Assembly (NCBI GenBank): GCA_036987155.1
Contig: BTXY01000001.1
Location: 62,001 to 126,000, forward strand
From: Microsyncoccus archaeolyticus
GTDB lineage: Bacteria > Patescibacteriota > Minisyncoccia > Minisyncoccales > Minisyncoccaceae
Reading direction: 5' to 3'
DNA: 64,000 nucleotides
The position numbers and the translations under genes are program-made. The notes under the pieces are model-generated. The model was not told the DNA's origin. It made no database searches and was given only the letters and a program-made list of their open reading frames with translations. How positions within the stretch are numbered: the first letter of the stretch is position 1; the number at the start of each line of letters is the position of its first letter. This document shows, piece by piece, positions 50,951 to 59,585 of the stretch.

Positions 50951-52744
50951 TTTATTTTGTTTTCTTTTATCTCTAATTCTCTCTATTTCGCTTAATAATT
51001 GCTTTCTTAATCTTGTACTGTTTGGTGTTATTTCTAAATATTCGTCTTCGCTCATAATACTTAGTCCTCTCTCTAGGGTTACTTCTATTGGAGGAATTAA
51101 TTTAATTGCTTCATCAGATCCTGATGCTCTCATATTAGACAATTCCTTTCCTTTAATTGGGTTAACTGTTAAATCATTTCCTTTAGACACGCTACCAATT
51201 ACCATTCCCTCGTAAACCTCTGTTCCGTGCTCTATGTATAGATCTCCTCTTTCTTGAAGATTAAATAATGAAAATCCTGCTGCTTTTCCAGAAACCATGG
51301 AGACCATTGACCCTAAACTTCTTCTTTCGATTTCTCCAACATAAGGCCTAAAACCAATAACTCTGCTTGCTAAAATTCCTTCACCCTTAGTATCTACAAC
51401 AAACTCTGGTTTATACCCAAGAAGACCCCTTGTTGGAACCTCAAAAACTAATCTAATATGATTTTCCTCGTGCTTCATTTCTGTCATTATTCCTTTTCTT
51501 TTAGATATTTTTTCAATAATTATTCCTGAGAATTCTTCTGGGGTATCAATAATTACCTCTTCAAATGGCTCTAATTTCTGTCCATTCTCTTCTTTAATAA
51601 TAACTTGAGGCTGAGAAACTTGAAGCTCGTAACCTTCACGTCTCATTTGCTCTAAAAGTATTGCAATATGAAGTTCTCCTCTTCCATAAACCTTGTAACT
51701 ATCATTTGCAGACAAATCAACTTTTAACCCAACATTAACTTCTAGTTCTTTTTCCAATCTTTCTCTTAATTGTCTATTAGTTACAAACTTTCCATCTCTT
51801 CCTGCAAAAGGAGAATTATTAACTAAAAAATTTAATGAAATTGTTGGCTCATCAATTTTAATAACAGGCAAAGCTTCCTCGTCCTCTTCAACACAAACCG
51901 TTTCTCCAATATTAATATCAGGTATACCAGCAAACATTATAACATCTCCTGCAATTGCTTCATCTATTTCAACTCTTTCTGTTCCCTTAAAAGAAAATAT
52001 TTTTACTATTTTCCCTTTTCTTGATTTTTGTTCAACTCCTTTGATTATAACTTCTTGTCCTTTTTTAATGCTTCCTTCATAAACTCTGGAAATAGCCATT
52101 CTTCCTAAAAAATTATCATAAGCAAGATTAAATGGCTGAGCTCTTAATTTTTTTAATAATAATTCCTCTGAAGATGCGCTAGGGACAATTTCTAAAATTA
52201 GATCTAAAAGAGGAGTTAAATCTTTAGATTCATCTTTTAATTTTCTTTTAGCTGTTCCGTCCCTTCCTATTGTATAAACAACACTAAAATTGAGCTGTTC
52301 ATCATTAGCCCCCAAATCTAAAAATAATTCATAAACCATTTCTTTAACTTCTTCTGGTACGGCTGAAGGCTTGTCAATTTTATTAATAACCACAATTGGC
52401 TTTAATCCTAATTCTAAAGATTTTTTTAAAACAAATTTGGTCTGAGGCATTGGACCTTCTTGAGCATCAACGACCAAAAGAACTGAATCAATTGATCTTA
52501 AAACTCTCTCTACCTCAGATCCAAAATCAGCATGCCCAGGAGTATCAACAATATTAATTTTAGTATCTTTGTAATAAACAGCTGTATTTTTAGAATAAAT
52601 TGTTATGCCTCTTTCTTTTTCTAAATCATTTACATCCATACTAAAACCTTCTTCGGCAGCGCCGGTCTGTTTCATTATTGCGTCAGTTAAAGTAGTCTTT
52701 CCATGATCAACATGAGCGATTATAGCAATGTTTCTTATTTCCAT
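50942..52744 (-). CDS. typA: Ribosome-associated GTPase TypA/BipA
   Basis: 600 residues, normal length. G1 AHVDHGKTTL, G2 region ERGITIYSKN, G3 DTPGHADF, G4 NKID, then EF-G-like domains and the TypA-specific C-terminus (RASGSDEAIKLIPP, LSIMSEDEYLEITP). It is an EF-G-like factor acting in ribosome assembly and stress adaptation. Converges with the PAQR gene. Confidence 0.96.
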   Translation of the reverse strand: MEIRNIAIIAHVDHGKTTLTDAIMKQTGAAEEGFSMDVNDLEKERGITIYSKNTAVYYKDTKINIVDTPGHADFGSEVERVLRSIDSVLLVVDAQEGPMPQTKFVLKKSLELGLKPIVVINKIDKPSAVPEEVKEMVYELFLDLGANDEQLNFSVVYTIGRDGTAKRKLKDESKDLTPLLDLILEIVPSASSEELLLKKLRAQPFNLAYDNFLGRMAISRVYEGSIKKGQEVIIKGVEQKSRKGKIVKIFSFKGTERVEIDEAIAGDVIMFAGIPDINIGETVCVEEDEEALPVIKIDEPTISLNFLVNNSPFAGRDGKFVTNRQLRERLEKELEVNVGLKVDLSANDSYKVYGRGELHIAILLEQMRREGYELQVSQPQVIIKEENGQKLEPFEEVIIDTPEEFSGIIIEKISKRKGIMTEMKHEENHIRLVFEVPTRGLLGYKPEFVVDTKGEGILASRVIGFRPYVGEIERRSLGSMVSMVSGKAAGFSLFNLQERGDLYIEHGTEVYEGMVIGSVSKGNDLTVNPIKGKELSNMRASGSDEAIKLIPPIEVTLERGLSIMSEDEYLEITPNSTRLRKQLLSEIERIRDKRKQNKLA

Positions 52745-52811
52745 ATTAATTAAAAATCTGCCACCAAGCAGCTTTATTATGCAATAAAAATACTATAATT
52801 GCGTTTAAAAG

Positions 52812-54050
52812 TCAAGCATTTATACCTGCTAAGTGTCCTGTTGTCCAACAAATTTGCAAATTATATCCACCACAAGGACCATCCAAATCTATTATTTCTC
52901 CAGCAAAAAATAGATTATCTATTATTTTCGATTTCATTGTTTTAGAATCTATTTCTTTTAAAGAGACCCCGCCTGATGTAACCATTGATTTGTCAAAGCC
53001 TAAAAGACCAATTGGATGAAGAGTTATCTTTTTTAAAATATTTCCTATTTTTAATCTTTCTTGCTTTAAAATATTGTTTCCTTTTTTATTTCCATCAACT
53101 TTTGAAAAAGAAATAACATATTCAACCAATTTACTAGGAATACCCAAAGATAGTATTTTCTTAATACTGCTATTTTTATTCTTGTTTATTATTTTTTCAA
53201 AATAATCATCAAAATTATTAATATTAGAAAAAAGATCAATTGATAACATTATGTTGCCTTGTTTTATTAATCTATCAATTTCTTTACTTTTATCTAAAAC
53301 CATTGGACCAGTTATTCCAAAATGAGCAAAAAGAATATCCCCTTTCCATTTTTTAACAATCTTATTATCAACCCAAACATTTAATCCAATATCTTGTAAA
53401 GATAATCCTGATAATTCCTTAACCCAATTTTCTTTTATTTCAATTGGACTTAAAGCTGGTCTTGGTTCAATTATTGTATGGCCCAATAATCTAGCCCAAT
53501 TAAAACCATCTCCAGTTGAGCCTGTTATGGGATAAGATTTTCCGCCTGTTGTTAAAATATATTTATCAGCAACAATTTCTTTCCCATCACTAAGAATAAT
53601 TTTTGAAATTAAATTGCCTTTTTTCTTAATTTCAGAAACCTGAGAATTAAGTAAAACAGCCACTTTGTTCTTCTTTAATTTTTCTAATAAAAAATTAAGC
53701 ACTTCTTTTGATTTTTGTTTTTCTGGAAACATCTTGCCATTTTCCTCTTCTGTTAAGTTAATTCCATTGCTTTCAAAAAATTCTTTTGTTTTTTTAAAAC
53801 CAAAAAGAGAAAGCCCTGATAAAAGAAAATCCCATTCTTTGCCTAAGCTTTTAACTAGTTCTTTATTCTCTAAATTTTTATTAGTAATATTACATCTTCC
53901 GTCACCTGTTAATAAAAGCTTTTTCCCCAACATATTATTTTTTTCAATCAACACTACTTTTTTTCCTTTATCGGACGCAAAAATAGCAGCCATCATTCCA
54001 GCAGGCCCACCACCAATAATCGCAACGTCAAATTTTTCTTTGAAATCCAT
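52812..54050 (-). CDS. HI0933/BaiN-like FAD-dependent oxidoreductase
   Basis: 412 residues from the ATG at 54050; the longer open frame to 54131 overlaps a separate small gene and encodes a non-conserved leader. FAD motif AIIGGGPAGMMAAIFAS, then LTGDGRCNITNKN, TTGGKSYPITGSTGDGFNWA and the C-terminal FFAGEIIDLDGPCGGYNLQ are diagnostic for the HI0933 family. Substrate unknown. It is the last gene of the surface-protein operon. Confidence 0.93.
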   Translation of the reverse strand: MDFKEKFDVAIIGGGPAGMMAAIFASDKGKKVVLIEKNNMLGKKLLLTGDGRCNITNKNLENKELVKSLGKEWDFLLSGLSLFGFKKTKEFFESNGINLTEEENGKMFPEKQKSKEVLNFLLEKLKKNKVAVLLNSQVSEIKKKGNLISKIILSDGKEIVADKYILTTGGKSYPITGSTGDGFNWARLLGHTIIEPRPALSPIEIKENWVKELSGLSLQDIGLNVWVDNKIVKKWKGDILFAHFGITGPMVLDKSKEIDRLIKQGNIMLSIDLFSNINNFDDYFEKIINKNKNSSIKKILSLGIPSKLVEYVISFSKVDGNKKGNNILKQERLKIGNILKKITLHPIGLLGFDKSMVTSGGVSLKEIDSKTMKSKIIDNLFFAGEIIDLDGPCGGYNLQICWTTGHLAGINA

Positions 54051-54052
54051 TT

Positions 54053-54157
54053 TTAGTACTTTGTTCCCAAATAAAAACCCCAGAAAAATACAATTAAATA
54101 TAAGATAATGGCTATTATCTGAGAGTACCAAGTAACTTTTCTAAGTTCTATTTTCAT
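54053..54157 (-). CDS. 34-residue single-helix membrane peptide
   Basis: ATG at 54157, TAA at 54053-54055. The peptide starts MKIELRKVTWYSQIIAI and ends FWGFYLGTKY: a basic N-terminus, the KVTWYS motif and one membrane helix. The ATG overlaps the histidine-kinase stop (ATGA) and the stop sits just before the flavoprotein ATG, so it is well placed as a coupled gene. Similar KVTWYS-helix segments occur, as I recall, in other CPR membrane proteins. Function unknown. Confidence 0.65.
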   Translation of the reverse strand: MKIELRKVTWYSQIIAIILYLIVFFWGFYLGTKY

Positions 54158-55500
54158 GTTTTATTTATTAAAGGAAACTCTAAAGTAACTTGAGTTCCCA
54201 CTCCTTCCATTGAATCAATAGATATTGTTCCTTCCATTAATTCAACGATTTGCTTTGTAATCCACAGTCCTAAGCCAGTTCCACTAATATCAGTGGTTTT
54301 TTTATTCTTCACCCTATAAAATTTATTAAACAAGCCCTCTCTTTCTTTAGCTGACATTCCAATACCAGTGTCTTTAATAAATATTGCTATTTTCTTATCT
54401 CTATTAATAGCCTTTACTTCTACGCTTCCAGAAGGAGTATATTTAATTGAATTACCAATAATATTAATCAAAACTTGTTTCAATCTATCCTTATCTGCAT
54501 TAATAAAATCCGTACCCTCTAAAGAACATGTTAAAGCCAAACCTTTTGCGTCTGCTTGAATCTTAAGCTCTTTAACAGTATCCTCTACTATGGGCCAAAT
54601 ATTCATTGGCTGAATACTCATTTTCAATCTTCCTTGTTCAATTCTACTAACATCTAATAAATCTTCGACTAAAGTATTTAATCTTTCTGTTGATATATTA
54701 ACAATCGATAAATATTCTTTAGAATCTTTGCTTAATGTGCTTTGACCATCTGTTTCAATCATCTCTAGATATCCTCTAATCACAGTAATTGGTGTTCTTA
54801 ATTCATGAGAAGCCATGGATATAAATTCATCCTTCATTTGATCAATTTCTTTTATTTTGTTGTATAAAATAGCATGCTCAAAAATACGAGCATTAGCAAA
54901 CAGCAACAAAACAATAACTAATACTGATACAATTAAAACAAGATATGAATTGCTTAATGTTTTTTCTAGTGCTTTGTCAACAACGCTAGTAGATAAATAC
55001 ATTGTTAAAAGAGCCCTTTTTTCTCCTTGCGTATTTTTCAAAGGAACCACTACAAGCCAATAGTGACCACTCCTCTGAGAATTGTTTTCATATACTTTTT
55101 GAGCGCTCGGCCAATTAATGTCCCATGTTATTGTATATAGCGTTGATTTATCAATTCTGCCAACTTCATCCTTTTTTAAGCTTGAAACTAGTTTAAAACC
55201 ATCTTCTTCTTTGTAAAAAATCTCTAACGATTGGGTATCTGTATTATAATTTTTCCAAGAATCTATAAAGCTTTGCATTTCTTCTGGAGAATCTAATTTA
55301 TCAGATATAGCAGCATTTATTGATTCACCTATTGCTACTGCTTTTTCTTGTAAACTTTGATTAATTGTTTCTTTGAATAAATTAGAAGAAAAATAAGTAT
55401 TAAGAATAATAACCAAAGGAACAAAAACCATTAAAAAAACAGAATAAATAACTTGCTTATTATCTTGAAGAAACTTAATTTTAGAAGATTTTTTATTCAT
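54154..55500 (-). CDS. Sensor histidine kinase
   Basis: 448 residues. Two membrane helices (about 18-36 and 185-207) enclose an extracellular sensor of about 145 residues; the H-box SHELRTPITVIRGYLE has its His near residue 232; N-box NIIGNSIKYT, G1 DTGIGMS and G2 GTGLGLWI are intact. No response regulator is in the window, so its partner is elsewhere. It starts within the end of the giant surface-protein gene (ATGAATAA overlap), implying a functional link. Confidence 0.94.
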   Translation of the reverse strand: MNKKSSKIKFLQDNKQVIYSVFLMVFVPLVIILNTYFSSNLFKETINQSLQEKAVAIGESINAAISDKLDSPEEMQSFIDSWKNYNTDTQSLEIFYKEEDGFKLVSSLKKDEVGRIDKSTLYTITWDINWPSAQKVYENNSQRSGHYWLVVVPLKNTQGEKRALLTMYLSTSVVDKALEKTLSNSYLVLIVSVLVIVLLLFANARIFEHAILYNKIKEIDQMKDEFISMASHELRTPITVIRGYLEMIETDGQSTLSKDSKEYLSIVNISTERLNTLVEDLLDVSRIEQGRLKMSIQPMNIWPIVEDTVKELKIQADAKGLALTCSLEGTDFINADKDRLKQVLINIIGNSIKYTPSGSVEVKAINRDKKIAIFIKDTGIGMSAKEREGLFNKFYRVKNKKTTDISGTGLGLWITKQIVELMEGTISIDSMEGVGTQVTLEFPLINKT

Positions 55501-58500
55501 ACTTGCCTGTCATCTGTCTTTTGATTAGTAAAAATATCAAAACAAATATTGTTATAAATATTATTCCTGCCACTATATATAAATGCATAAGATCATCTGA
55601 TCTATCTGATGTCATGCTTGCATCTTCCATTTTAATAAAATCATCCATGACCACAGCTTTTGCTTCTTCGATAAAGAATAATTTTGGCAACCCTGATTCA
55701 ACGATTCTTCCTTTATCGTCGTTAATAGCAACATAAATTTCATGCTTTCCATTAACTAATGTCTTGTCTAAATCATAAACCCAATTACCATTATTGTCTG
55801 ATTTTACTGTTACCACGACAGGCATTGTACTGTAAATGTACAAAGTAAGAACTTCATTTGCTTTTGATTTTCCTTGAACTCTAACAATATTCTTTCCTGT
55901 TTCTTCTAATACAAAATTCTCCACTGTTTGAACTGATAAGTTTTGACTAACAGCCAATTCATTGAATTTAGGCTGCTCTAAAGATTCTCCATTAACAATA
56001 GCTTTTTCTACTTTGCTTAATATTAATTGTTCTTGAGAGTTGGCAATTAAAGGATTGGTGCCTTTTCTTAATTCTTCTCCATCATCAATTCCATCTCCAT
56101 CAGTATCTTTCTTATTAATATATGTACCAATACGTTTTTCAACATCATCTGGTAGGCCATCCCCGTCTGTATCAAAAACAATAATTACAGGAGATAAAAC
56201 TTCTTGTGTTGATTTGTTCTCCGCAGTTATTAATTTAACTTCAGCTGATTCAGCAATAGGAATATTTTCAACCTTTACCTCGGTGGTTTCTCCTGACTGA
56301 ATGTCTTTTACAAGCAATGTGTTGTTTTGTATTGTTGCTGTATTACCAGCAGAATCAGCTAATTGTTTTGCTGTTTCTGTTGTTATTATATTTTTTAAAT
56401 CAGCTAAAATTACATTTTTAATAATTGTTTCACACTCTGAATCAGTCAATCCCTGACACTTTAAGGGTCTACCGTAGTTCTGGAAAAGATAGTTACGGCA
56501 ATCTTCAATTGTTTTAATTCCTTTTGAAAGACATTCATTTGCTACCCTCATTTGATGTAAATATACTTCGCAATCACTTTTATTATTAAATCCTGCTCTA
56601 CTGCATTCTTCTGGAATAGTTTCAACTGCTGTTTGGGTTGGGACAGAAGATCCACCACTGGAAGTATTTTGGGTTGTTGTCTGAATTGTTGGGCTTACAT
56701 AAACACAACTTCTTGAAGTTTCTGGTGATTTATTTATAACTAAATTACAATCTGAAACTAGCTTACACTCTCTTTGTTGTTTTCCTTCTGGAGAACAACT
56801 CGTCCAATTAGTACATTCCCATTTATCTTCAGTGCAAGATGGCATTATGCATGTCTCTTCTAAAATAGGTTGCCAAGACAAACAATTGTCTGAAGATTTA
56901 GAAATTATTGTTCTTGTTCTTTTTCCATCTTTACAGTCACTCCAAGAAGAATAAACATAAACACATTTTTGTTCCAAAACAGTACAAGTCTGTTGAGTTA
57001 AAGGAGAGTCGGTAACAACTGATGGGCAATCAAATGTCATCGTACAAGTTCTTTTTTGAGTTCCATTTAAACAAATACCCCAGTCATCACATTTCCACTC
57101 ATCTTTTGTGCATGTTGATGCTGCTAACCTAGATGCTGTACATGTTTTCATGTTTGTTGATGAAGTAGTATTTGTTCCAGATCCATAGCATGTCCACGAA
57201 ACAGATGATCCCACTGCTGGGAAAGTTGGAGTTGTTAAAACTGTTCCAGATGAACAAAAACTTCCATCAAAAGCAGTGGCAGTTGAAGGATATTCTTTTG
57301 CTGCTGTTCCACAAGCAGCATAAATAATTGTTTCTGCTGTTGATCTCGAAGCTGTACAAGTTACACTATTTGTTGAAGAAACGTCGCCTGCTTCAGACCC
57401 ATAGCATGTCCACGAAACAGATGATCCCACTGCTGGGAAAGTTGGAGTTGTTGATATAGTTCCAGACAAGCAGAAAGAACCACTAAATGCAGTTTCTGTA
57501 TAAGAATAGGTTTTTGCAGCTGTTCCACAAGAACCATTTACTGGTGTTGTAGTCGAAACTTTTGATGCAGTACAAGTTATATTCGATCCACCATTCGATC
57601 CAGAACATGTCCACGAAACAGATGATCCCACTGCTGGGAAAGTTGGAGTTGTTAAAACTGTTCCAGATGAACAAAAACTTCCATCAAAAGCAGTGGCAGT
57701 TGAAGGATATTCTTTTGCTGCTGTTCCACAAGAACCGTTGATTGGTGTGGCGATTGAAACTTTTGAAGCATTACAGGTCACGCTTGTTCCTCCAGTCACA
57801 GAGCATTCCCATGTTAAAGTATTAATTCCAGAAAGAAAATAAAGGTTACTTGTTGAAGGAGTTCCCTGAGAACAAAGAGTTCCACTAAGCGTTGTCGCTG
57901 TAGAAGGATAATTAGCATTTGCAGCTGTTCCACAAACAGCATCAACTATTGTTGTAGTAGTTGAAACTTTTGATGCAGTACAAGTTGCGTTTGTCCCTCC
58001 ATTTGATCCAGAACATGTCCACGAAACAGATGATCCCACTGCTGGGAAAGTTGGAGTTGTTAAAACTGTTCCAGATGAACAAAAACTTCCATCAAAAGCA
58101 GTGGCAGTTGAAGTATATTCTTTTGCAGCTATTCCACAAGAACCATTTACTGGTGTTGTAGTTAATGAAGATCTAGATGCAGTACAAGTTGGACTAGCTC
58201 CTCCTCCAGTTCCATAACAAGTCCACGAAACAGACGAGCCTGCTAATGGAAAAATCGGGCTTGCTAAAATAAGACCTGAAGAACAATAAGGACCATCAAA
58301 TATAGTAGAAGTATAAGAATATGTTTTTGCTGCACTTCCACAAACACCACTAACCAAAGGTTCTGTTAGTGATGTTTTATAAGCTCTGCAAGTCGCATGT
58401 TTCCCTCCAGAGACACCATAACAATTCCATGAAACATAAGCACCTGGCTCTGGAAAATATGGAGTTGTAGAAAGGTTTCCAGATGAACAAAAAGTCCCGT

Positions 58501-59494
58501 AAAAAGCATTTGTAGTAGAAGAATATATTTTAGCTGCGCTACCGCAAACACCATCCACTGCTGTTGCTGATCTATAAGCCGAACAACTTATATTAGTCCC
58601 ACCATTTAAACCATAACAAATCCAATCAGAATAAGAACCTATTGAAGGAAAAGTTGGAGTTGTTGTTATGTTTCCTGAGTAACAAAAAGAACCGCTAAAT
58701 GCAAATTCAGTATAAGAATATGTTTTTGCAGCTGTTCCGCAAACAGCATTAACTGGTATTAATGTTTGAGACCTTGAAGCAGTACAATAATCAGTATTTC
58801 CACCTCCTGTTCCATAACAAGACCAATAGACAGATGATCCTGCTTCTGGAAACGTAGGCGTCACTGAAAGCATTCCTGATAAACAAAACGAACCATCAAA
58901 AGCAGTTGCAGTAGAAGAATAACTTCTTGCTGCATAACCACAAACACCATTAACTAATGGTTCATCTGTTAATCTAAAAGCAGTACAGCTTGAATTAACT
59001 GTGGTTGTGTCGCTATAACATAAAGTTCCATCACATATTTGTTGGCTAGATGATTCAGAACAAGTCCAGGTTACCGAAGAACCAGGCAAAGGAAAAGTAG
59101 GGGTTTCTAAAAGTGTTCCCGAAGAACAAAATGTTCCTTCGAAACCACTAGCTGTATGTGGATAGCTTTTAGTAGCTGTTCCACAAGCTTGGCTAATTGG
59201 CGTTACACTGGCACTACAAGTTGCATGAGTTCCTCCTCCATATCCATAACAATTCCATGTAATAGATGATCCTGGTTGAGGAAAAATAGGTACCATTGAA
59301 AGATAACCAGAAGAACAAAAAGAGCCGTTAAAATTATTTACATTGTTTAAATATATTTTTGCTGCACTGCCACAGGCACCATTAACTAATGTTTCTTCTG
59401 CAGAAACAGAGTTTACATAAGAATTAATACTTACAATAATTAAAAATATAATAATTACAAATAAACCACATTGTATTATTTTTTTAGCTTGCAT
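55493..59494 (-). CDS. Giant modular surface protein with 11 Cys-rich repeats
   Basis: 1333 residues. Signal peptide or anchor at about 8-30; eleven tandem modules of about 65-75 residues (about 36-793), each with four Cys and the pattern VNGxCGxAAKxY...FCSSG...PTFPxxGSSVSWTC...CTAS; then three thrombospondin type 1-like Cys modules (CTKDEWKCDDWGIC and relatives, about 795-930); a Thr/Ser linker; acidic calcium-loop repeats DTDGDGLPDD and DTDGDGIDDGEE; a Big-like beta domain (about 1200-1290); and a C-terminal membrane helix with KRQMTGKYE tail. It is an anchored surface adhesin or receptor. The histidine kinase is coupled downstream. Confidence 0.88.
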   Translation of the reverse strand: MQAKKIIQCGLFVIIIFLIIVSINSYVNSVSAEETLVNGACGSAAKIYLNNVNNFNGSFCSSGYLSMVPIFPQPGSSITWNCYGYGGGTHATCSASVTPISQACGTATKSYPHTASGFEGTFCSSGTLLETPTFPLPGSSVTWTCSESSSQQICDGTLCYSDTTTVNSSCTAFRLTDEPLVNGVCGYAARSYSSTATAFDGSFCLSGMLSVTPTFPEAGSSVYWSCYGTGGGNTDYCTASRSQTLIPVNAVCGTAAKTYSYTEFAFSGSFCYSGNITTTPTFPSIGSYSDWICYGLNGGTNISCSAYRSATAVDGVCGSAAKIYSSTTNAFYGTFCSSGNLSTTPYFPEPGAYVSWNCYGVSGGKHATCRAYKTSLTEPLVSGVCGSAAKTYSYTSTIFDGPYCSSGLILASPIFPLAGSSVSWTCYGTGGGASPTCTASRSSLTTTPVNGSCGIAAKEYTSTATAFDGSFCSSGTVLTTPTFPAVGSSVSWTCSGSNGGTNATCTASKVSTTTTIVDAVCGTAANANYPSTATTLSGTLCSQGTPSTSNLYFLSGINTLTWECSVTGGTSVTCNASKVSIATPINGSCGTAAKEYPSTATAFDGSFCSSGTVLTTPTFPAVGSSVSWTCSGSNGGSNITCTASKVSTTTPVNGSCGTAAKTYSYTETAFSGSFCLSGTISTTPTFPAVGSSVSWTCYGSEAGDVSSTNSVTCTASRSTAETIIYAACGTAAKEYPSTATAFDGSFCSSGTVLTTPTFPAVGSSVSWTCYGSGTNTTSSTNMKTCTASRLAASTCTKDEWKCDDWGICLNGTQKRTCTMTFDCPSVVTDSPLTQQTCTVLEQKCVYVYSSWSDCKDGKRTRTIISKSSDNCLSWQPILEETCIMPSCTEDKWECTNWTSCSPEGKQQRECKLVSDCNLVINKSPETSRSCVYVSPTIQTTTQNTSSGGSSVPTQTAVETIPEECSRAGFNNKSDCEVYLHQMRVANECLSKGIKTIEDCRNYLFQNYGRPLKCQGLTDSECETIIKNVILADLKNIITTETAKQLADSAGNTATIQNNTLLVKDIQSGETTEVKVENIPIAESAEVKLITAENKSTQEVLSPVIIVFDTDGDGLPDDVEKRIGTYINKKDTDGDGIDDGEELRKGTNPLIANSQEQLILSKVEKAIVNGESLEQPKFNELAVSQNLSVQTVENFVLEETGKNIVRVQGKSKANEVLTLYIYSTMPVVVTVKSDNNGNWVYDLDKTLVNGKHEIYVAINDDKGRIVESGLPKLFFIEEAKAVVMDDFIKMEDASMTSDRSDDLMHLYIVAGIIFITIFVLIFLLIKRQMTGKYE
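57118..59389 (-). repeat. Tandem repeat array inside the surface-protein gene
   Basis: Eleven in-frame units of roughly 200 bp. Units 7, 9 and 11 (about 58140-57960, 57730-57550 and 57310-57130) are almost identical over more than 100 bp, while units 8 and 10 between them differ, pointing to duplication of a two-unit block or gene conversion. The array is likely to expand and contract, and may be mis-assembled from short reads. Confidence 0.85.
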
Positions 59495-59530
59495 ATTTTT
59501 ATTAAAGCTTTATTTAATAAACATTAGTAT

Positions 59531-59559
59531 ATTATAGAATACATCTAAAAATAAAGCAA
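59531..59559 (-). promoter_or_regulatory. Promoter of the surface-protein/histidine-kinase operon, with 4-codon upstream ORF
   Basis: TTGCTT (59559-59554), 17-nt spacer, TATAAT (59536-59531), then 6 nt to an ATG at 59524 that opens a four-codon frame (M-F-I-K-stop, ending at 59510). The real start ATG is at 59494. The short frame may be a leader peptide or simply mark the transcription start. Confidence 0.6.
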
Positions 59560-59561
59560 CA

Positions 59562-59585
59562 AAAAACAGGGTTTTCCCTGTTTTT
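59562..59585 (-). terminator. Intrinsic terminator of the DEAD-box helicase gene
   Basis: A 10-bp perfect stem (59562-59571 with 59576-59585, loop of 4) overlaps the stop codon at 59584-59586; U-rich on both sides of the G+C core, so it may work in both directions. Confidence 0.85.

Noticed and set aside
52745..52811. Small hairpin upstream of typA considered as a riboswitch or terminator
   Set aside because: The stem is only 4 bp with a 6-nt loop and no convincing flanking structure.
54051..54131. Longer N-terminus for the FAD oxidoreductase
   Set aside because: It lies out of frame over the 34-residue membrane-peptide gene and adds a non-conserved leader before the FAD-binding strand.
57118..59389. 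Regularly spaced repeats that could be mistaken for a CRISPR array
   Set aside because: Units are about 200 bp, in frame and translate into a Cys-conserved protein module; there are no short direct repeats with unique spacers and no cas genes.
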